Assembly (NCBI GenBank): GCA_900544075.1
Contig: UQTJ01000022.1
Span: forward strand, 1 to 55,632
Source: an uncultured Bacteroides sp.
Lineage (GTDB): Bacteria > Bacteroidota > Bacteroidia > Bacteroidales > Bacteroidaceae
Direction of reading: 5' to 3'
Length of the DNA stretch: 55,632 bases
This document shows positions 44,771 through 53,319 of this stretch, piece after piece. Below the pieces are notes generated by a model, which did no database searches, was not told where the DNA came from, and saw only the letters and a program-made list of their open reading frames with translations. The first letter of the stretch is position 1. Every line of letters starts with the position of its first letter. The position numbers and the translations under genes were made by a program.

Positions 44771-44807
44771 GAGGGTAACATACTATTTGTCTATAAAAAT
44801 ATTGATT

Positions 44808-45713
44808 ATGAAACGATTTATTTGGTTGTTGCCTTTAGCTCTTTTTGTTTGCACATCGTGCAATTACAGTAATAAGGGAAACAAGACTGCAAGTAAGAAT
44901 GATACATCTGTATCGCTGTCTCAAAGACAACCCTACGAAGGATTTGAATGGAAAGAAATTTCCGGAGCCGGTTTGAAACTGATGGCTCAAAGTAATGACG
45001 ATATAAGGCTGTTGGTCGATCCGTTGCTTCCAGGTGTGGTAATGGTGAGAAACGGCGATGTTGCTCCTCACGCTTTAATCAGGATATTCCGGTTGGAGAA
45101 TAAACGTATAGACGATGTTATGGATATACTCTCAAGCTCCGCTGACTGGGATAAAAGTCAGACATGCAGGTTTGAAGAAACAGCTTCCGGTCGTAGTGGG
45201 GTACGCAGGTATGTAATTCTCCCTGACGGTGATTATGCTGAGATGATAGACAGTATGAAGAAGCAGGAACCTGTTCCGAGTACGTGTAATGGTTGGGGAA
45301 CGGGTAATAGCGGAATGAGATATTTTGAGATATACGATAATGCTCCGGACAAGGCTGTTTTTATGGAAATAGGTCAGGATGCACCGCTGTTTGATGAAAA
45401 CAGTATCGAACTGTGTGAAACTGAAACGGATTCAACCTCTATGGACTTGCTTTATACCATGGAAGGCGAATTGAGAATAGGGCATGAAGTGAGAGCGTTT
45501 ACTCCTTCCGGTAGCGACAGAGAATTCTGGATTGTTGACAAGACCGGCCAGTTGCTTGAAAAGTATGACAAGATAACTAAAGGTCAGAAAAACGGCAAGC
45601 CCGTAAAAGCTACATTAAGACTTGAATATAACGGAAAGTGGGATGATGGCTTTGCCGCTGAATATGATGGAACGTATCTTGTACGTGAAGTGGTGGATTT
45701 GAAAGCTGAATAA
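44808..45713 (+). CDS. Lipoprotein, unknown
   Basis: 301 residues from MKRFIWLLPLALF. Lipobox CTSC (Cys17) followed by Asn-Tyr-Ser-Asn, so it is exported and lipidated. The rest is a mixed alpha/beta protein without a family I recognise (YEGFEWKEISGAGLKLMAQ at the start of the mature part; a repeated basic-acidic pattern near AFTPSGSDREFWIVDKTG). No enzyme motif or repeat. Monocistronic with its own promoter and a strong convergent terminator. Confidence 0.8.
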   Translation: MKRFIWLLPLALFVCTSCNYSNKGNKTASKNDTSVSLSQRQPYEGFEWKEISGAGLKLMAQSNDDIRLLVDPLLPGVVMVRNGDVAPHALIRIFRLENKRIDDVMDILSSSADWDKSQTCRFEETASGRSGVRRYVILPDGDYAEMIDSMKKQEPVPSTCNGWGTGNSGMRYFEIYDNAPDKAVFMEIGQDAPLFDENSIELCETETDSTSMDLLYTMEGELRIGHEVRAFTPSGSDREFWIVDKTGQLLEKYDKITKGQKNGKPVKATLRLEYNGKWDDGFAAEYDGTYLVREVVDLKAE

Positions 45714-45718
45714 TAAAG

Positions 45719-45776
45719 GACGAGTGAAACAAACTGATTCGTAGATATAGCGTTTGTTTCACTCGTTTCTTTTTTA
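45719..45776. terminator. Bidirectional terminator
   Basis: Stem ACGAGTGAAACAAAC (45720-45734) / GTTTGTTTCACTCGT (45752-45766), then TTCTTTTTT; serves the lipoprotein gene and the convergent ygiQ. Confidence 0.88.
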
Positions 45777-47591
45777 TCTCTTCTTGTAAAGTTTGTCTAT
45801 AAGGTCATTCCTTCCCATACGCCTCAGTTCATTCATTATGTTCTTTCTTTCCTCAGGCTTGTACCAGAAGAAGAACATGCGTTGCGCAAGTTTCTCTTTC
45901 TGAGTTTTTGCAGAGAAAATAGGCTCAAGGGTATAAGGATGGTAACCTGTGTACCAGGCTTCTGTAGCGACTGTCATAGGGGTAGGGGTGAAGTCCTGTA
46001 CCTGTTCCAGATGGAAGTCAAGCCTTTTGGTTATAACAGCTAATTCTGCCATGTCCTCAGACGTGCATCCGGGGTGACTGCTTATGAAGTATGGTATAAT
46101 CTGTTGGCGTAGGTTATGCTCCGTATTTATGCGGTCGAATATCTTCTTGAACCTTTCAAACTGCTCAAACGGAGGTTTGCGCATGACGTAAAGCACTTTG
46201 TCGCTTGTGTGTTCAGGTGCTACCTTCAGTCGTCCGCTCACGTGTTTGATTATCAGCTCACGGGTGTATTCCTGAGTACTTTTGTTTACAGACGGGTCTT
46301 TACTTTCGTGCAGAAGCAAGTCGTATCGCACACCGCTGCCAATAAAGCTCTTTTTGATTCCTGGAAGTGCATCTACGGCATGATAGATGTCCAGCAGTGG
46401 CCTGTGGTCTGTATTCAGATTAGGGCATACCTTGGGATGAATGCACGAAGGGCGTTTGCACCGGCGGCACATACTTTCGTCTTTTCCCCTCATGGCATAC
46501 ATGTTGGCAGACGGACCTCCAAGGTCGCTCAGATAACCCTTGAAATCAGGCATTTCAGTTATAGCTTTCACCTCCTTCAAGATACTTTCCTTGCTTCGGC
46601 TTACGATGAATTTACCCTGGTGGGCCGATATGGTGCAGAATGCGCATCCTCCGAAACATCCTCTGTGGAGGTTGACGGAGAATTTTATCATATCGTATGC
46701 CGGAATACGTTTGTTCTTGTATTTCGGATGCGGAAGGCGTGTATATGGGAGGTCGAACGACATATCAAGCTCGCCCTGAGTCATTGGGGGATAAGGCGGA
46801 TTTACCACTACCACTTTATTTCCCGATTCCTGGATAATCCTCTGTGCGGCATATTTGTTCGACTCTTCTTCTATATGTCTGAAGTTCTCAGCCTGTTTTT
46901 TCTTGTCATTCAGGCATTCCTCATGAGAGTAAAGCCTCAGGTCATTCTCTTCGGACTTGAATTCTTCCTTTTTGCAAACGTATGCAGTCTGAAGAATATC
47001 TGTTGGAACTGCAGGATTCTCAGACATTCGTCTGCATAAGTCAGTTATTGGCTTTTCTCCCATTCCGTATATCAGCAGGTCGGCTCCGGAATCAATCAGG
47101 ATGGACTGTCTGACCTTGTCCTGCCAGTAATCGTAGTGGGTAAGACGGCGCAGTGAGGCCTCTATTCCGCCTATGATAACTGGAACATCGGGATAGAGTT
47201 TCTTCAATATCTGTGAATATACTATAGTAGGATATTCCGGGCGCATATCATGTCGTCCGTCGGGGGTGTACGCATCTTCGCTTCGCAAACGCTTGTTGGC
47301 AGTATATTTGTTCACCATACTGTCCATACATCCGGCTGATATTCCGAAAAAGAGTCTTGGCTTACCTAATTTCTTGAAGTCACGAAGGTCGTCGCGCCAG
47401 TTTGGCTGTGGCACGATGGCAACTTTAAGTCCTTGAGCCTCAAGTATTCTTCCTATTACGGCAGCTCCGAACGACGGATGGTCAACGTATGCGTCACCAC
47501 TGAACAGAATGACATCGAGTTCATCCCATCCTCTTAGCTCTACTTCTTTCTTGGTTGTTGGCAACCAGTCCGTTAGATTATGTTCTTTCAA
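45774..47591 (-). CDS. ygiQ: YgiQ family radical SAM protein
   Basis: 605 residues. An N-terminal YgiQ-specific domain starts TDWLPTTKKEVELRGWDELDVILFSGDAYVDHP, resembling a B12-binding-like fold. The radical SAM core has the cluster motif HRGCFGGCAFCTIS at about residues 309-321. A second cysteine cluster, MCRRCKRPSCIHPKVCPNL, suggests a further metal site. C-terminal DUF3362 tail. Reaction unknown. It is transcribed behind a small gene, only 3 nt apart. Confidence 0.92.
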   Translation of the reverse strand: MKEHNLTDWLPTTKKEVELRGWDELDVILFSGDAYVDHPSFGAAVIGRILEAQGLKVAIVPQPNWRDDLRDFKKLGKPRLFFGISAGCMDSMVNKYTANKRLRSEDAYTPDGRHDMRPEYPTIVYSQILKKLYPDVPVIIGGIEASLRRLTHYDYWQDKVRQSILIDSGADLLIYGMGEKPITDLCRRMSENPAVPTDILQTAYVCKKEEFKSEENDLRLYSHEECLNDKKKQAENFRHIEEESNKYAAQRIIQESGNKVVVVNPPYPPMTQGELDMSFDLPYTRLPHPKYKNKRIPAYDMIKFSVNLHRGCFGGCAFCTISAHQGKFIVSRSKESILKEVKAITEMPDFKGYLSDLGGPSANMYAMRGKDESMCRRCKRPSCIHPKVCPNLNTDHRPLLDIYHAVDALPGIKKSFIGSGVRYDLLLHESKDPSVNKSTQEYTRELIIKHVSGRLKVAPEHTSDKVLYVMRKPPFEQFERFKKIFDRINTEHNLRQQIIPYFISSHPGCTSEDMAELAVITKRLDFHLEQVQDFTPTPMTVATEAWYTGYHPYTLEPIFSAKTQKEKLAQRMFFFWYKPEERKNIMNELRRMGRNDLIDKLYKKR

Positions 47592-47594
47592 GAT

Positions 47595-47915
47595 TTATTC
47601 TTCTGTTTCTTCGATATTACCTTTTTCTCTCTCCCAGTTGATGTACAGCATGATGAGCTGATGCAGACCGAAAGCCTTCATATTGTCGTGATAAATTACG
47701 TTCAGGCAGAGGTCGAGCAAGTCCTTGCAGTCTTCCTCAGACGAACCTATCAGCGAACGAATGTTGAGTTTCAGTTTCTCCAGTACGCTTTCGTCAACTA
47801 TACCGTTGCTGTCAATAAGTTGCTGGAACAGAGAATATTTTTCTATTGTCTTAAGATTTTCTTCCGATATGTTCAGACTTCTTGTGCCTGAAGGATTAGC
47901 TTGAATTGTAAACAT
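47595..47915 (-). CDS. Small protein upstream of ygiQ, unknown
   Basis: 106 residues, helical and acidic, no signal, no membrane helix, no cysteine cluster apart from C79 and C87. I do not recognise a family. It has a perfect promoter 30 nt upstream and ends 3 nt before ygiQ, so the two are co-expressed; an adaptor role for YgiQ is possible but unproven. Confidence 0.75.
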   Translation of the reverse strand: MFTIQANPSGTRSLNISEENLKTIEKYSLFQQLIDSNGIVDESVLEKLKLNIRSLIGSSEEDCKDLLDLCLNVIYHDNMKAFGLHQLIMLYINWEREKGNIEETEE

Positions 47916-47944
47916 AGTTTTATGGGTTTATGTTGTTAATAGGA

Positions 47945-47975
47945 CAAATATAATGCAAACTGAATGAAATACAAA
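47945..47975 (-). promoter_or_regulatory. sigma-ABfr promoter for the ygiQ operon
   Basis: Minus strand TTTG (47972-47975), 19 nt, TATATTTG (47945-47952): consensus elements with ideal spacing. Confidence 0.85.
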
Positions 47976-48035
47976 GTTTTCTGACTTTAAATTCCTTTTA
48001 ATTCGGAATCTGTTTGAAAATGCCTTTACAAAGAA

Positions 48036-48127
48036 ACCGTAACACGTTCGTGTTCCACCCGTTACACGTACGTGTTACGCTCGCTTCACGTTCGTGTTAC
48101 GCGCGTTACACGTTCGTGTTACGGTTT
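48036..48127. repeat. 11/22-nt periodic array G (CACGTTCGTG palindromes)
   Basis: CACG(T/A)(T/A)CGTGTT starts at 48043, 48065, 48087 and 48109, every 22 nt. Between them, GTTACAC-type and GTGTTAC-type words alternate at 11-nt steps (48050, 48061, 48072, 48083, 48094, 48105, 48116). A 13-nt perfect inverted repeat, AAACCGTAACACG (48034-48046) and CGTGTTACGGTTT (48115-48127), frames the whole array. It lies between the yeiH terminator and the ygiQ operon promoter. Confidence 0.93.
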
Positions 48128-48190
48128 TTGAAACGGTTCGTTTCGGAAAATCTTTACAAACGTTTCAGAAAATGTTTGCTGAAGAATACA

Positions 48191-48246
48191 TAAAAATCCC
48201 TCTCTCGGCAGAATCATATGAGAAGTGTTCTCTGTCGAAAGAGGGA
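48191..48246 (-). terminator. Terminator after yeiH
   Basis: Stem TCCCTCT-TCG-CAGA / TCT-TG-CGA-AGAGGGA with small mismatches, followed on the minus strand by TTTTT. Confidence 0.8.
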
Positions 48247-48276
48247 GGTTATGATAGTATATTTCTTAGAACCGTA

Positions 48277-49353
48277 TTATCCAAACATCGGAACAAGGTA
48301 TTTAGTCAGCAGATATCCGCCGCCTACAAGCCAGATGTAGAGCAATCCAGCGAGGACGAATGGTTTCGCACCTGCCTGTTTGAACTTGTCCAAGCTTGTG
48401 TCAGTACCAAGTGCTGTCATCGCCATAGTAAGCATGAAGGTGTCGATATATTCTATTGCTCCGTTCAGAGGAATTTCCTTTACGCTGTCCACTCCCAAGA
48501 GATATTGCAGAAGCGAGTTGAGGCAGATTATTCCGATGAATCCGAATGCGAACCATGGAATAGTGATTTTGCTTTTCTGAGCCTTTCCGCTTGCGTCTTT
48601 GCTCTTGCGTCCTGAAAGAGCGATACCCATTATCACGAGTACCGGAGCAAGCATCATCACGCGAATCATTTTAGTGATAGTGGCTGTACCTGCTATGCCG
48701 AGTGCGTCTGTAGGATCCATCGCGTTTCCGGCTCCTGCCACGTGTGCCACCTCGTGAAGCGTACTTCCTGTGTAGATTGCCACGCCTGTATCTCCCAATG
48801 CATCAAGCATTCCCGAACGGTACATGATAGGGTAGAGGAACATTGATATTGTTCCGAAGATAACCACTGTAGATACCGCGATTGCTGTTTTGTGACCTTC
48901 GCATTTCACCACCGGTTCGGCTCCAAGTACTGCTGCCGCACCGCAGATGGCACTACCTGTAGCTGTCATCAGAGATGTATCGGCATCCATTTTCAGCAGT
49001 TTGCCCAACCATATGCCGAGGAAGATTGTTCCTGCCACTATTATAGTGTCTATCACCACTGCCGGTATTCCCACTGCAGCCACTTGCGTAAGAGTAAGGC
49101 GGAATCCGTAGAGCACGATACCTGCACGCAGAATCTGCTTTGTACAGAACTTGATTCCCGGTACCCATGTTTCAGGCAGTTTGTTTCTCAGACTGTTGGC
49201 ATAAAGCATACCAAGGATGATACCTACAATCAGCGGACTGAATGACAGACTTTTTACGAACGGGATTTCTGCAATGTAGAAAGCAGCAAATGAGAACAGT
49301 GCGATAAGCAAAATACCGTGGATGGTATTGGCGCGATTTTCTTTTGTAAACAT
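48277..49353 (-). CDS. YeiH family (UPF0324) putative sulfate exporter
   Basis: 358 residues with about ten membrane helices. Family features: IVGIILGMLYANSL near residue 41, the MTATGSAICGAAAVLGAEPVV loop (about 129-149), TGSTLHEVAHVAGAGNAM (about 196-213) and FVLAGLLYIWLVGGGYLL at the end. The UPF0324/PSE family is predicted to export sulfate or sulfite-type anions; the substrate is not proven. No regulator adjacent. A TATCTTTG -7 element is at 49395-49402 (minus). Confidence 0.9.
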   Translation of the reverse strand: MFTKENRANTIHGILLIALFSFAAFYIAEIPFVKSLSFSPLIVGIILGMLYANSLRNKLPETWVPGIKFCTKQILRAGIVLYGFRLTLTQVAAVGIPAVVIDTIIVAGTIFLGIWLGKLLKMDADTSLMTATGSAICGAAAVLGAEPVVKCEGHKTAIAVSTVVIFGTISMFLYPIMYRSGMLDALGDTGVAIYTGSTLHEVAHVAGAGNAMDPTDALGIAGTATITKMIRVMMLAPVLVIMGIALSGRKSKDASGKAQKSKITIPWFAFGFIGIICLNSLLQYLLGVDSVKEIPLNGAIEYIDTFMLTMAMTALGTDTSLDKFKQAGAKPFVLAGLLYIWLVGGGYLLTKYLVPMFG

Positions 49354-49494
49354 ATCGTTTTTCGTTTTTGTTTATAGTTTCTTGTTTCCGGCTGCAAAGA
49401 TAGTGCTTTTGGCAATATGTTGTTTTTCATCTTATTTTATAGCTTATAACTTTTAGTAATAACCGAAAAAGGTGAATAAATACTGTTACCTGCT

Positions 49495-49525
49495 TTTCCT
49501 ATGTCGGGCATTATTGTTAATTTTG
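49495..49525 (+). promoter_or_regulatory. sigma-ABfr promoter for the DUF5715-truA-EamA run
   Basis: TTTC (49495-49498), 19 nt, TAATTTTG (49518-49525), 25 nt before the ATG. Confidence 0.65.
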
Positions 49526-49550
49526 CACGCGAAAATATAAATATGACAGA

Positions 49551-50213
49551 ATGAAGAATTTATTTGGGGCTTTTTGTGCATTGGCCATCGTTGTAGCGGC
49601 TCTTTCATCGTGCGGTGACAAGAGTATGAAGATGAATAATCCACGTAATATAAAAGGTGTGGTAAGTTACAAACGTTCGTTCGGCGACCTTAATGCCGTT
49701 CAGCTGAAATCGGCAAAGGCGATAGGTATTTCTCCTGTGGCATCGCGCGAGGAGGCTGAACATCTGAAGAAAAAACTTGTGAAAATCGAACCGTGCGAAT
49801 ATTATGACATGGACTCGCTTACACATTCCATTCCTTTCCTTGTTCCTACGGCAAGCGCATTGCTTGAATCTATAGGCGAGAATTTCCTGGATTCGCTTAA
49901 AAGCAAGGGACTTAACCCTAACAAGGTGATAGTAACTTCGGTTACCCGCACCAAAGAAGACGTGAAACGCCTCAGACGCACAAACGGAAATGCATCTATG
50001 AATTCATGTCACTTCTACGGAACGACTTTCGACATCAGCTGGAAGAGATTTACCAAAGTTGAGGACCCCGACGGACGACCGATGCAGGACGTACGTGCTG
50101 ATACTCTGAAACTTGTTTTAGCAGAGGTGCTTCGAGACCTGAAGAAGGAGGAAAGATGCTACGTCAAGTATGAACTGAAACAGGGATGTTTCCATATAAC
50201 AGCAAGAAAATAA
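49551..50213 (+). CDS. DUF5715 lipoprotein, M15-like peptidase fold
   Basis: Lipobox LSSC (Cys21). The C-terminal half shows the metal site of M15 D-Ala-D-Ala carboxypeptidases: SCHFYGTTFDISW gives H154 and D161 with the HxxxxxxD spacing, and GCFHITARK gives H215. VIVTSVTRTKEDVKRL before it matches the M15 strand-helix. A peptidoglycan-trimming role in the periplasm is likely from the fold, though substrate is unknown. It stops 3 nt before truA. Confidence 0.82.
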   Translation: MKNLFGAFCALAIVVAALSSCGDKSMKMNNPRNIKGVVSYKRSFGDLNAVQLKSAKAIGISPVASREEAEHLKKKLVKIEPCEYYDMDSLTHSIPFLVPTASALLESIGENFLDSLKSKGLNPNKVIVTSVTRTKEDVKRLRRTNGNASMNSCHFYGTTFDISWKRFTKVEDPDGRPMQDVRADTLKLVLAEVLRDLKKEERCYVKYELKQGCFHITARK

Positions 50214-50216
50214 CAG

Positions 50217-50969
50217 ATGAACAGATATTTCATATACCTTGCCTACGATGGTACGAACTATCACGGATGGCAGATTCAGCCCAACGGCGACAGTGTGCAG
50301 GAAACCCTGAACAAGGCTTTGGCTACATTCCTCAGAGATGAAAGCATAGAAGTGGTTGGGGCCGGACGCACTGATGCAGGTGTGCATGCTAAGCTTATGG
50401 TTGCACATTTCGATATCGACCGCGAACTCGACTGTGAGTTGGTGGCAGACAAGTTGAACCGTCTGCTTCCGCAGGACATATCTGTATATAGCGTGAAGCG
50501 GGTGCGTGAAGATGCTCATGCACGTTTCGATGCCACATACCGCACTTACAAATACTATATCACTACTCGCAAGGACCCGTTTGCACGTCATTATTCCTGG
50601 AGATTGTTCCAGAAACTCGACATTGAGAAGATGAACGAGGCTGCTGCCGTTCTGTTCGACTATATAGATTTCACAAGCTTCAGTAAGCTGCATACAGATG
50701 TGAAAACCAATAACTGCAAGATAATGCATGCCGAGTGGACACAGTGCGGAGAAGACGAATGGGTGTTTACTATCCAGGCCGACAGATTCCTGCGCAATAT
50801 GGTGCGTGCGGTGGTAGGTACTCTGGTAGAAGTGGGACGCGGAAAGCTCTCGGTGGACGGATTCCGAAAAGTTATCGAGGACAAGAACCGTTGCAGTGCG
50901 GGAACTTCCGTTCCGGCTCATGCTCTGTTTCTCGTAGATATAGGCTATCCTGAGGATTTGTTCCTGTAG
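50217..50969 (+). CDS. truA: tRNA pseudouridine synthase A
   Basis: Makes pseudouridine at positions 38-40 of tRNA. 250 residues. The catalytic aspartate is D53 in GAGRTDAGVHA; YDGTNYHGWQ at the start and FLRNMVRAVVGTLVEVG near the end are the other conserved blocks. Co-transcribed with the DUF5715 gene (3-nt gap). Confidence 0.97.
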   Translation: MNRYFIYLAYDGTNYHGWQIQPNGDSVQETLNKALATFLRDESIEVVGAGRTDAGVHAKLMVAHFDIDRELDCELVADKLNRLLPQDISVYSVKRVREDAHARFDATYRTYKYYITTRKDPFARHYSWRLFQKLDIEKMNEAAAVLFDYIDFTSFSKLHTDVKTNNCKIMHAEWTQCGEDEWVFTIQADRFLRNMVRAVVGTLVEVGRGKLSVDGFRKVIEDKNRCSAGTSVPAHALFLVDIGYPEDLFL

Positions 50970-50989
50970 AAATCAGTTACCTGTCTTAC

Positions 50990-51055
50990 GTTCAGAACTC
51001 GTTCACTGAATGTTCACCTAACGTTCACTGAACGGCTAATGAACAGCCACTGAAC
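50990..51055. repeat. 11-nt periodic inverted array F (GTTC x4 / GAAC x3)
   Basis: GTTC starts at 50990, 51001, 51012 and 51023; GAAC starts at 51030, 51041 and 51052. All steps inside each arm are 11 nt, with a three-base centre. Same words as A and E but in the opposite order. Confidence 0.92.
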
Positions 51056-51076
51056 AAATGAAAACCAATAACTGAT

Positions 51077-51120
51077 AAACTTACAAACCAACAAACTCAA
51101 AAACTTACAAACTCAAAAAC
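51077..51120 (+). repeat. AAAC period-8 leader repeat before the EamA gene
   Basis: AAAC starts at 51077, 51085, 51093, 51101, 51109 and 51117, exactly every 8 nt; spacers are TTAC, CAAC or TCAA. There is no G in the run and it stops 5 nt before the start codon. Confidence 0.85.
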
Positions 51121-51125
51121 TCAAT

Positions 51126-52031
51126 ATGTGGTTACTTTTAGCGTTCTGCTCGGCAGCGTTGCTGGGCTTTTATGATGTATTCAAGAAGAAATCGTTGGCA
51201 AACAATGCCGTTCTTCCCGTGCTCGGACTGAATACTCTGTTTTCAAGTCTTATCTTTATTCCGTTTATACTGATTTCGCATTTCAGCCCTGAAGTGCTCG
51301 ACGGCTCTTTGTTCTATGTTCCGGAAGCAGGCTGGGAGGTGCATAAATTCATCATTCTGAAGTCGTTCATCGTTCTTGGTTCGTGGGTGTTCGGCTATTT
51401 CGGTATGAAGCATCTGCCGCTTACTATAGTAGGACCTATCAATGCCACCCGTCCGGTGATGACGCTCGTAGGTGCGCTCCTTATCTTCGGCGAACGTCTG
51501 AATCTGTATCAGTGGATTGGTGTGCTGCTTGCCATTTTTTCGTTCTTTCTCCTCAGCCGTTCCGGCAAGAAGGAAGGCATAGACTTCAAGCACGACCGTT
51601 GGGTATGGTTCGTAGTGCTTGCTGCTGTTCTTGGAGCCATAAGCGGCCTGTATGACAAGTATCTCATGGGGCAGTTCAACAACATGGTGGTGCAGGCATG
51701 GTATAACATCTATCAGCTTTTCCTTATGGGAGGTGTAATCCTCTTCCTGTGGTGGCCAAGACGCAAACACGGAACTCCTTTCCGCTGGGACTGGTGCATT
51801 ATATTGATTTCAATATTCCTTTCCGCTGCCGATTTTGTGTATTTCTACGCCCTGTCTATGGAAGATTCCATGATTTCCATTGTGTCGATGGTAAGACGAA
51901 GCAGTGTTGTTGTTTCATTCCTTTTCGGAGCAATGGTGTTCCGCGAGAAGAACCTGAAGAGCAAGGCAGTAGATTTGCTTTTGGTACTGATAAGTATGCT
52001 GTTCCTGTATTTGGGAAATGTGTTGGGATAA
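51126..52031 (+). CDS. EamA/DMT family transporter
   Basis: 301 residues, ten membrane helices in two EamA repeats (about 3-145 and 160-298). Repeat 1 has GPINATRPVMTLVGALLIFGERL, repeat 2 has SIVSMVRRSSVVVSFLFGAMVFREK, the paired helix motif of the drug/metabolite transporter superfamily. Substrate cannot be told. No separate promoter is evident; it follows truA across array F and the AAAC leader. Confidence 0.9.
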   Translation: MWLLLAFCSAALLGFYDVFKKKSLANNAVLPVLGLNTLFSSLIFIPFILISHFSPEVLDGSLFYVPEAGWEVHKFIILKSFIVLGSWVFGYFGMKHLPLTIVGPINATRPVMTLVGALLIFGERLNLYQWIGVLLAIFSFFLLSRSGKKEGIDFKHDRWVWFVVLAAVLGAISGLYDKYLMGQFNNMVVQAWYNIYQLFLMGGVILFLWWPRRKHGTPFRWDWCIILISIFLSAADFVYFYALSMEDSMISIVSMVRRSSVVVSFLFGAMVFREKNLKSKAVDLLLVLISMLFLYLGNVLG

Positions 52032-52053
52032 ATTCAGGCCTATAAATTTTTGA

Positions 52054-52127
52054 AATAATCTGCAAAGAACATGTTGAACCACTTGATGCCGTGATTGGTT
52101 ACTTCATGCTTTGCGGATTTTTTTATG
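52054..52127 (+). terminator. Terminator after the EamA gene
   Basis: Stem AATCTGCAAAG / CTTTGCGGATT (one G-U pair) around an inner ATG-CAT stem, followed by TTTTTTTAT. Confidence 0.78.
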
Positions 52128-52268
52128 TAGATGTAGTAGGGGATAATCTACTATAGTATAATTTTCTGTTTTATCCTAATAAATTCTTTCCATCCCAAAT
52201 CCTTATATATGATATAAACAAAATAACAACAGTCTTTTCATTATCTGAGGTGGCTTTTGTAAATGCGA
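52128..52268. other. Gene-free spacer
   Basis: AT-rich, with a small CTACTATAG palindrome near 52150. I see no ORF, promoter or larger structure before array D begins. Confidence 0.4.
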
Positions 52269-52352
52269 TTCTAATACTCTTCGAATACTGTTAAAACGCC
52301 ATTAGAATACTTTTTAAACACTGTTTAAATACCATTTAAATGGTACTTAATA
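52269..52352. repeat. 11-nt periodic array D (TT-x-AATACTG/TTTAAAC)
   Basis: Word starts at 52269, 52280, 52291, 52302, then a 12-nt step to 52314, 52325, 52336, 52347. The first half reads CTAATACT, CGAATACT, TAAAACGC, TAGAATACT; the second half TTTAAACACT, TTTAAATACC, TTTAAATGG. It links the TTTAAA family (arrays B, C) to a second related word. Confidence 0.82.
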
Positions 52353-52486
52353 AAGCAAAATACATTTTATTATTCGCAGTGTGAAAGATGTGAAAGTGAA
52401 ATGTAGTATGTTTTACTGAGAATATTCTTATGGACTGCAAAAATCACAGATTTCAGTTTATCATAGTCTTGGTCTATTTTTGTTCA

Positions 52487-53319
52487 TCACCTGTCAGATT
52501 CAAATTCTTTCTCAATTTCTTCAATCGTAGGAAGGCTGCCCCGGAAGTCTTTAGGCAAGGCTTGTCCTAATTCATAATCGGAAATTCCGATTGGTTTCTG
52601 AATATCACGCAATGCATATTCTGCTTTGATACGATCTTTACCCTTGCAAAGCAACAGTCCGATAGTCCGATTGTCTCCCTCCCGGCAAAGAATATCATCT
52701 ACGGCAGAGCAGTAGAAATTCAGTTTGCCGATATACTCCGGAATGAATTCCGTATCTTTCAGTTCGATTACTAAGTAGCGGTGCAGAAAGGCGTTATACA
52801 TCAATATGTCAATATAATAATCATCACCTGACACCTCTATGTGATACTGCCGTCCCATGAAAGCAAATCCTGCTCCCATTTCTACAAGAAATTTCTCCAC
52901 ATGATTTACCAAACCGATTTCCACGTCACGTTCATTGTATTGCTCTGTGAAAGTCAGCATATCGAATATATATGGGTCTTTGAGCATGGATTTCACATCA
53001 TTTGCTTCCGGAATGGGCAGGGTTTCAGTGAAGTTATTTGCTAACGCTCCATGCCTGCCATAATCATCGAGTTTGATGGCTTCTTGCAGATAGCGTGTCG
53101 TCCAGTGATTCGTAATACTCTGTACCATATACCAATAGCGTGCACGAATATCTTTGACCTGCTTTATCAATACAAGATTGTGCGTCCAATCCAGATGCTT
53201 GATAGGGAGGGTGAAATTATATTCATCCAATTGCGAAATCACTGATTTCGCAATTGGAGAAACTACCCCTTTTACCATCGTAAGCTCTTGGTTGTATTCG
53301 TTGAAGAACTGCACCATAT
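52487..53319 (-). pseudogene. YhcG-type (DUF1016) PD-(D/E)XK nuclease, 5' part lost
   Basis: Reads in frame from the kinase-like remnant to a C-terminal DUF1016 nuclease. YMVQFFNEYNQELTM and LDWTHNLVL are the end of the DUF1016 N-terminal helical domain; YYIDILMYN and LVIELKDTEF carry the D...ExK nuclease core, and IEEIEKEFE closes the protein. About 80-120 N-terminal residues expected for YhcG are missing and replaced by an unrelated sequence, with no proper start codon of its own. Catalytic residues are intact, so a fusion product could still be made only by reading through the frameshift upstream. Confidence 0.75.

Noticed and set aside
46116..47039. 307-codon plus-strand ORF inside ygiQ
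   Set aside because: Antisense of the radical SAM domain; no recognisable protein features.
50118..50921. 267-codon minus-strand ORF over truA and the DUF5715 gene
   Set aside because: Spans two confident genes on the other strand; rich in Cys and His as antisense ORFs are.
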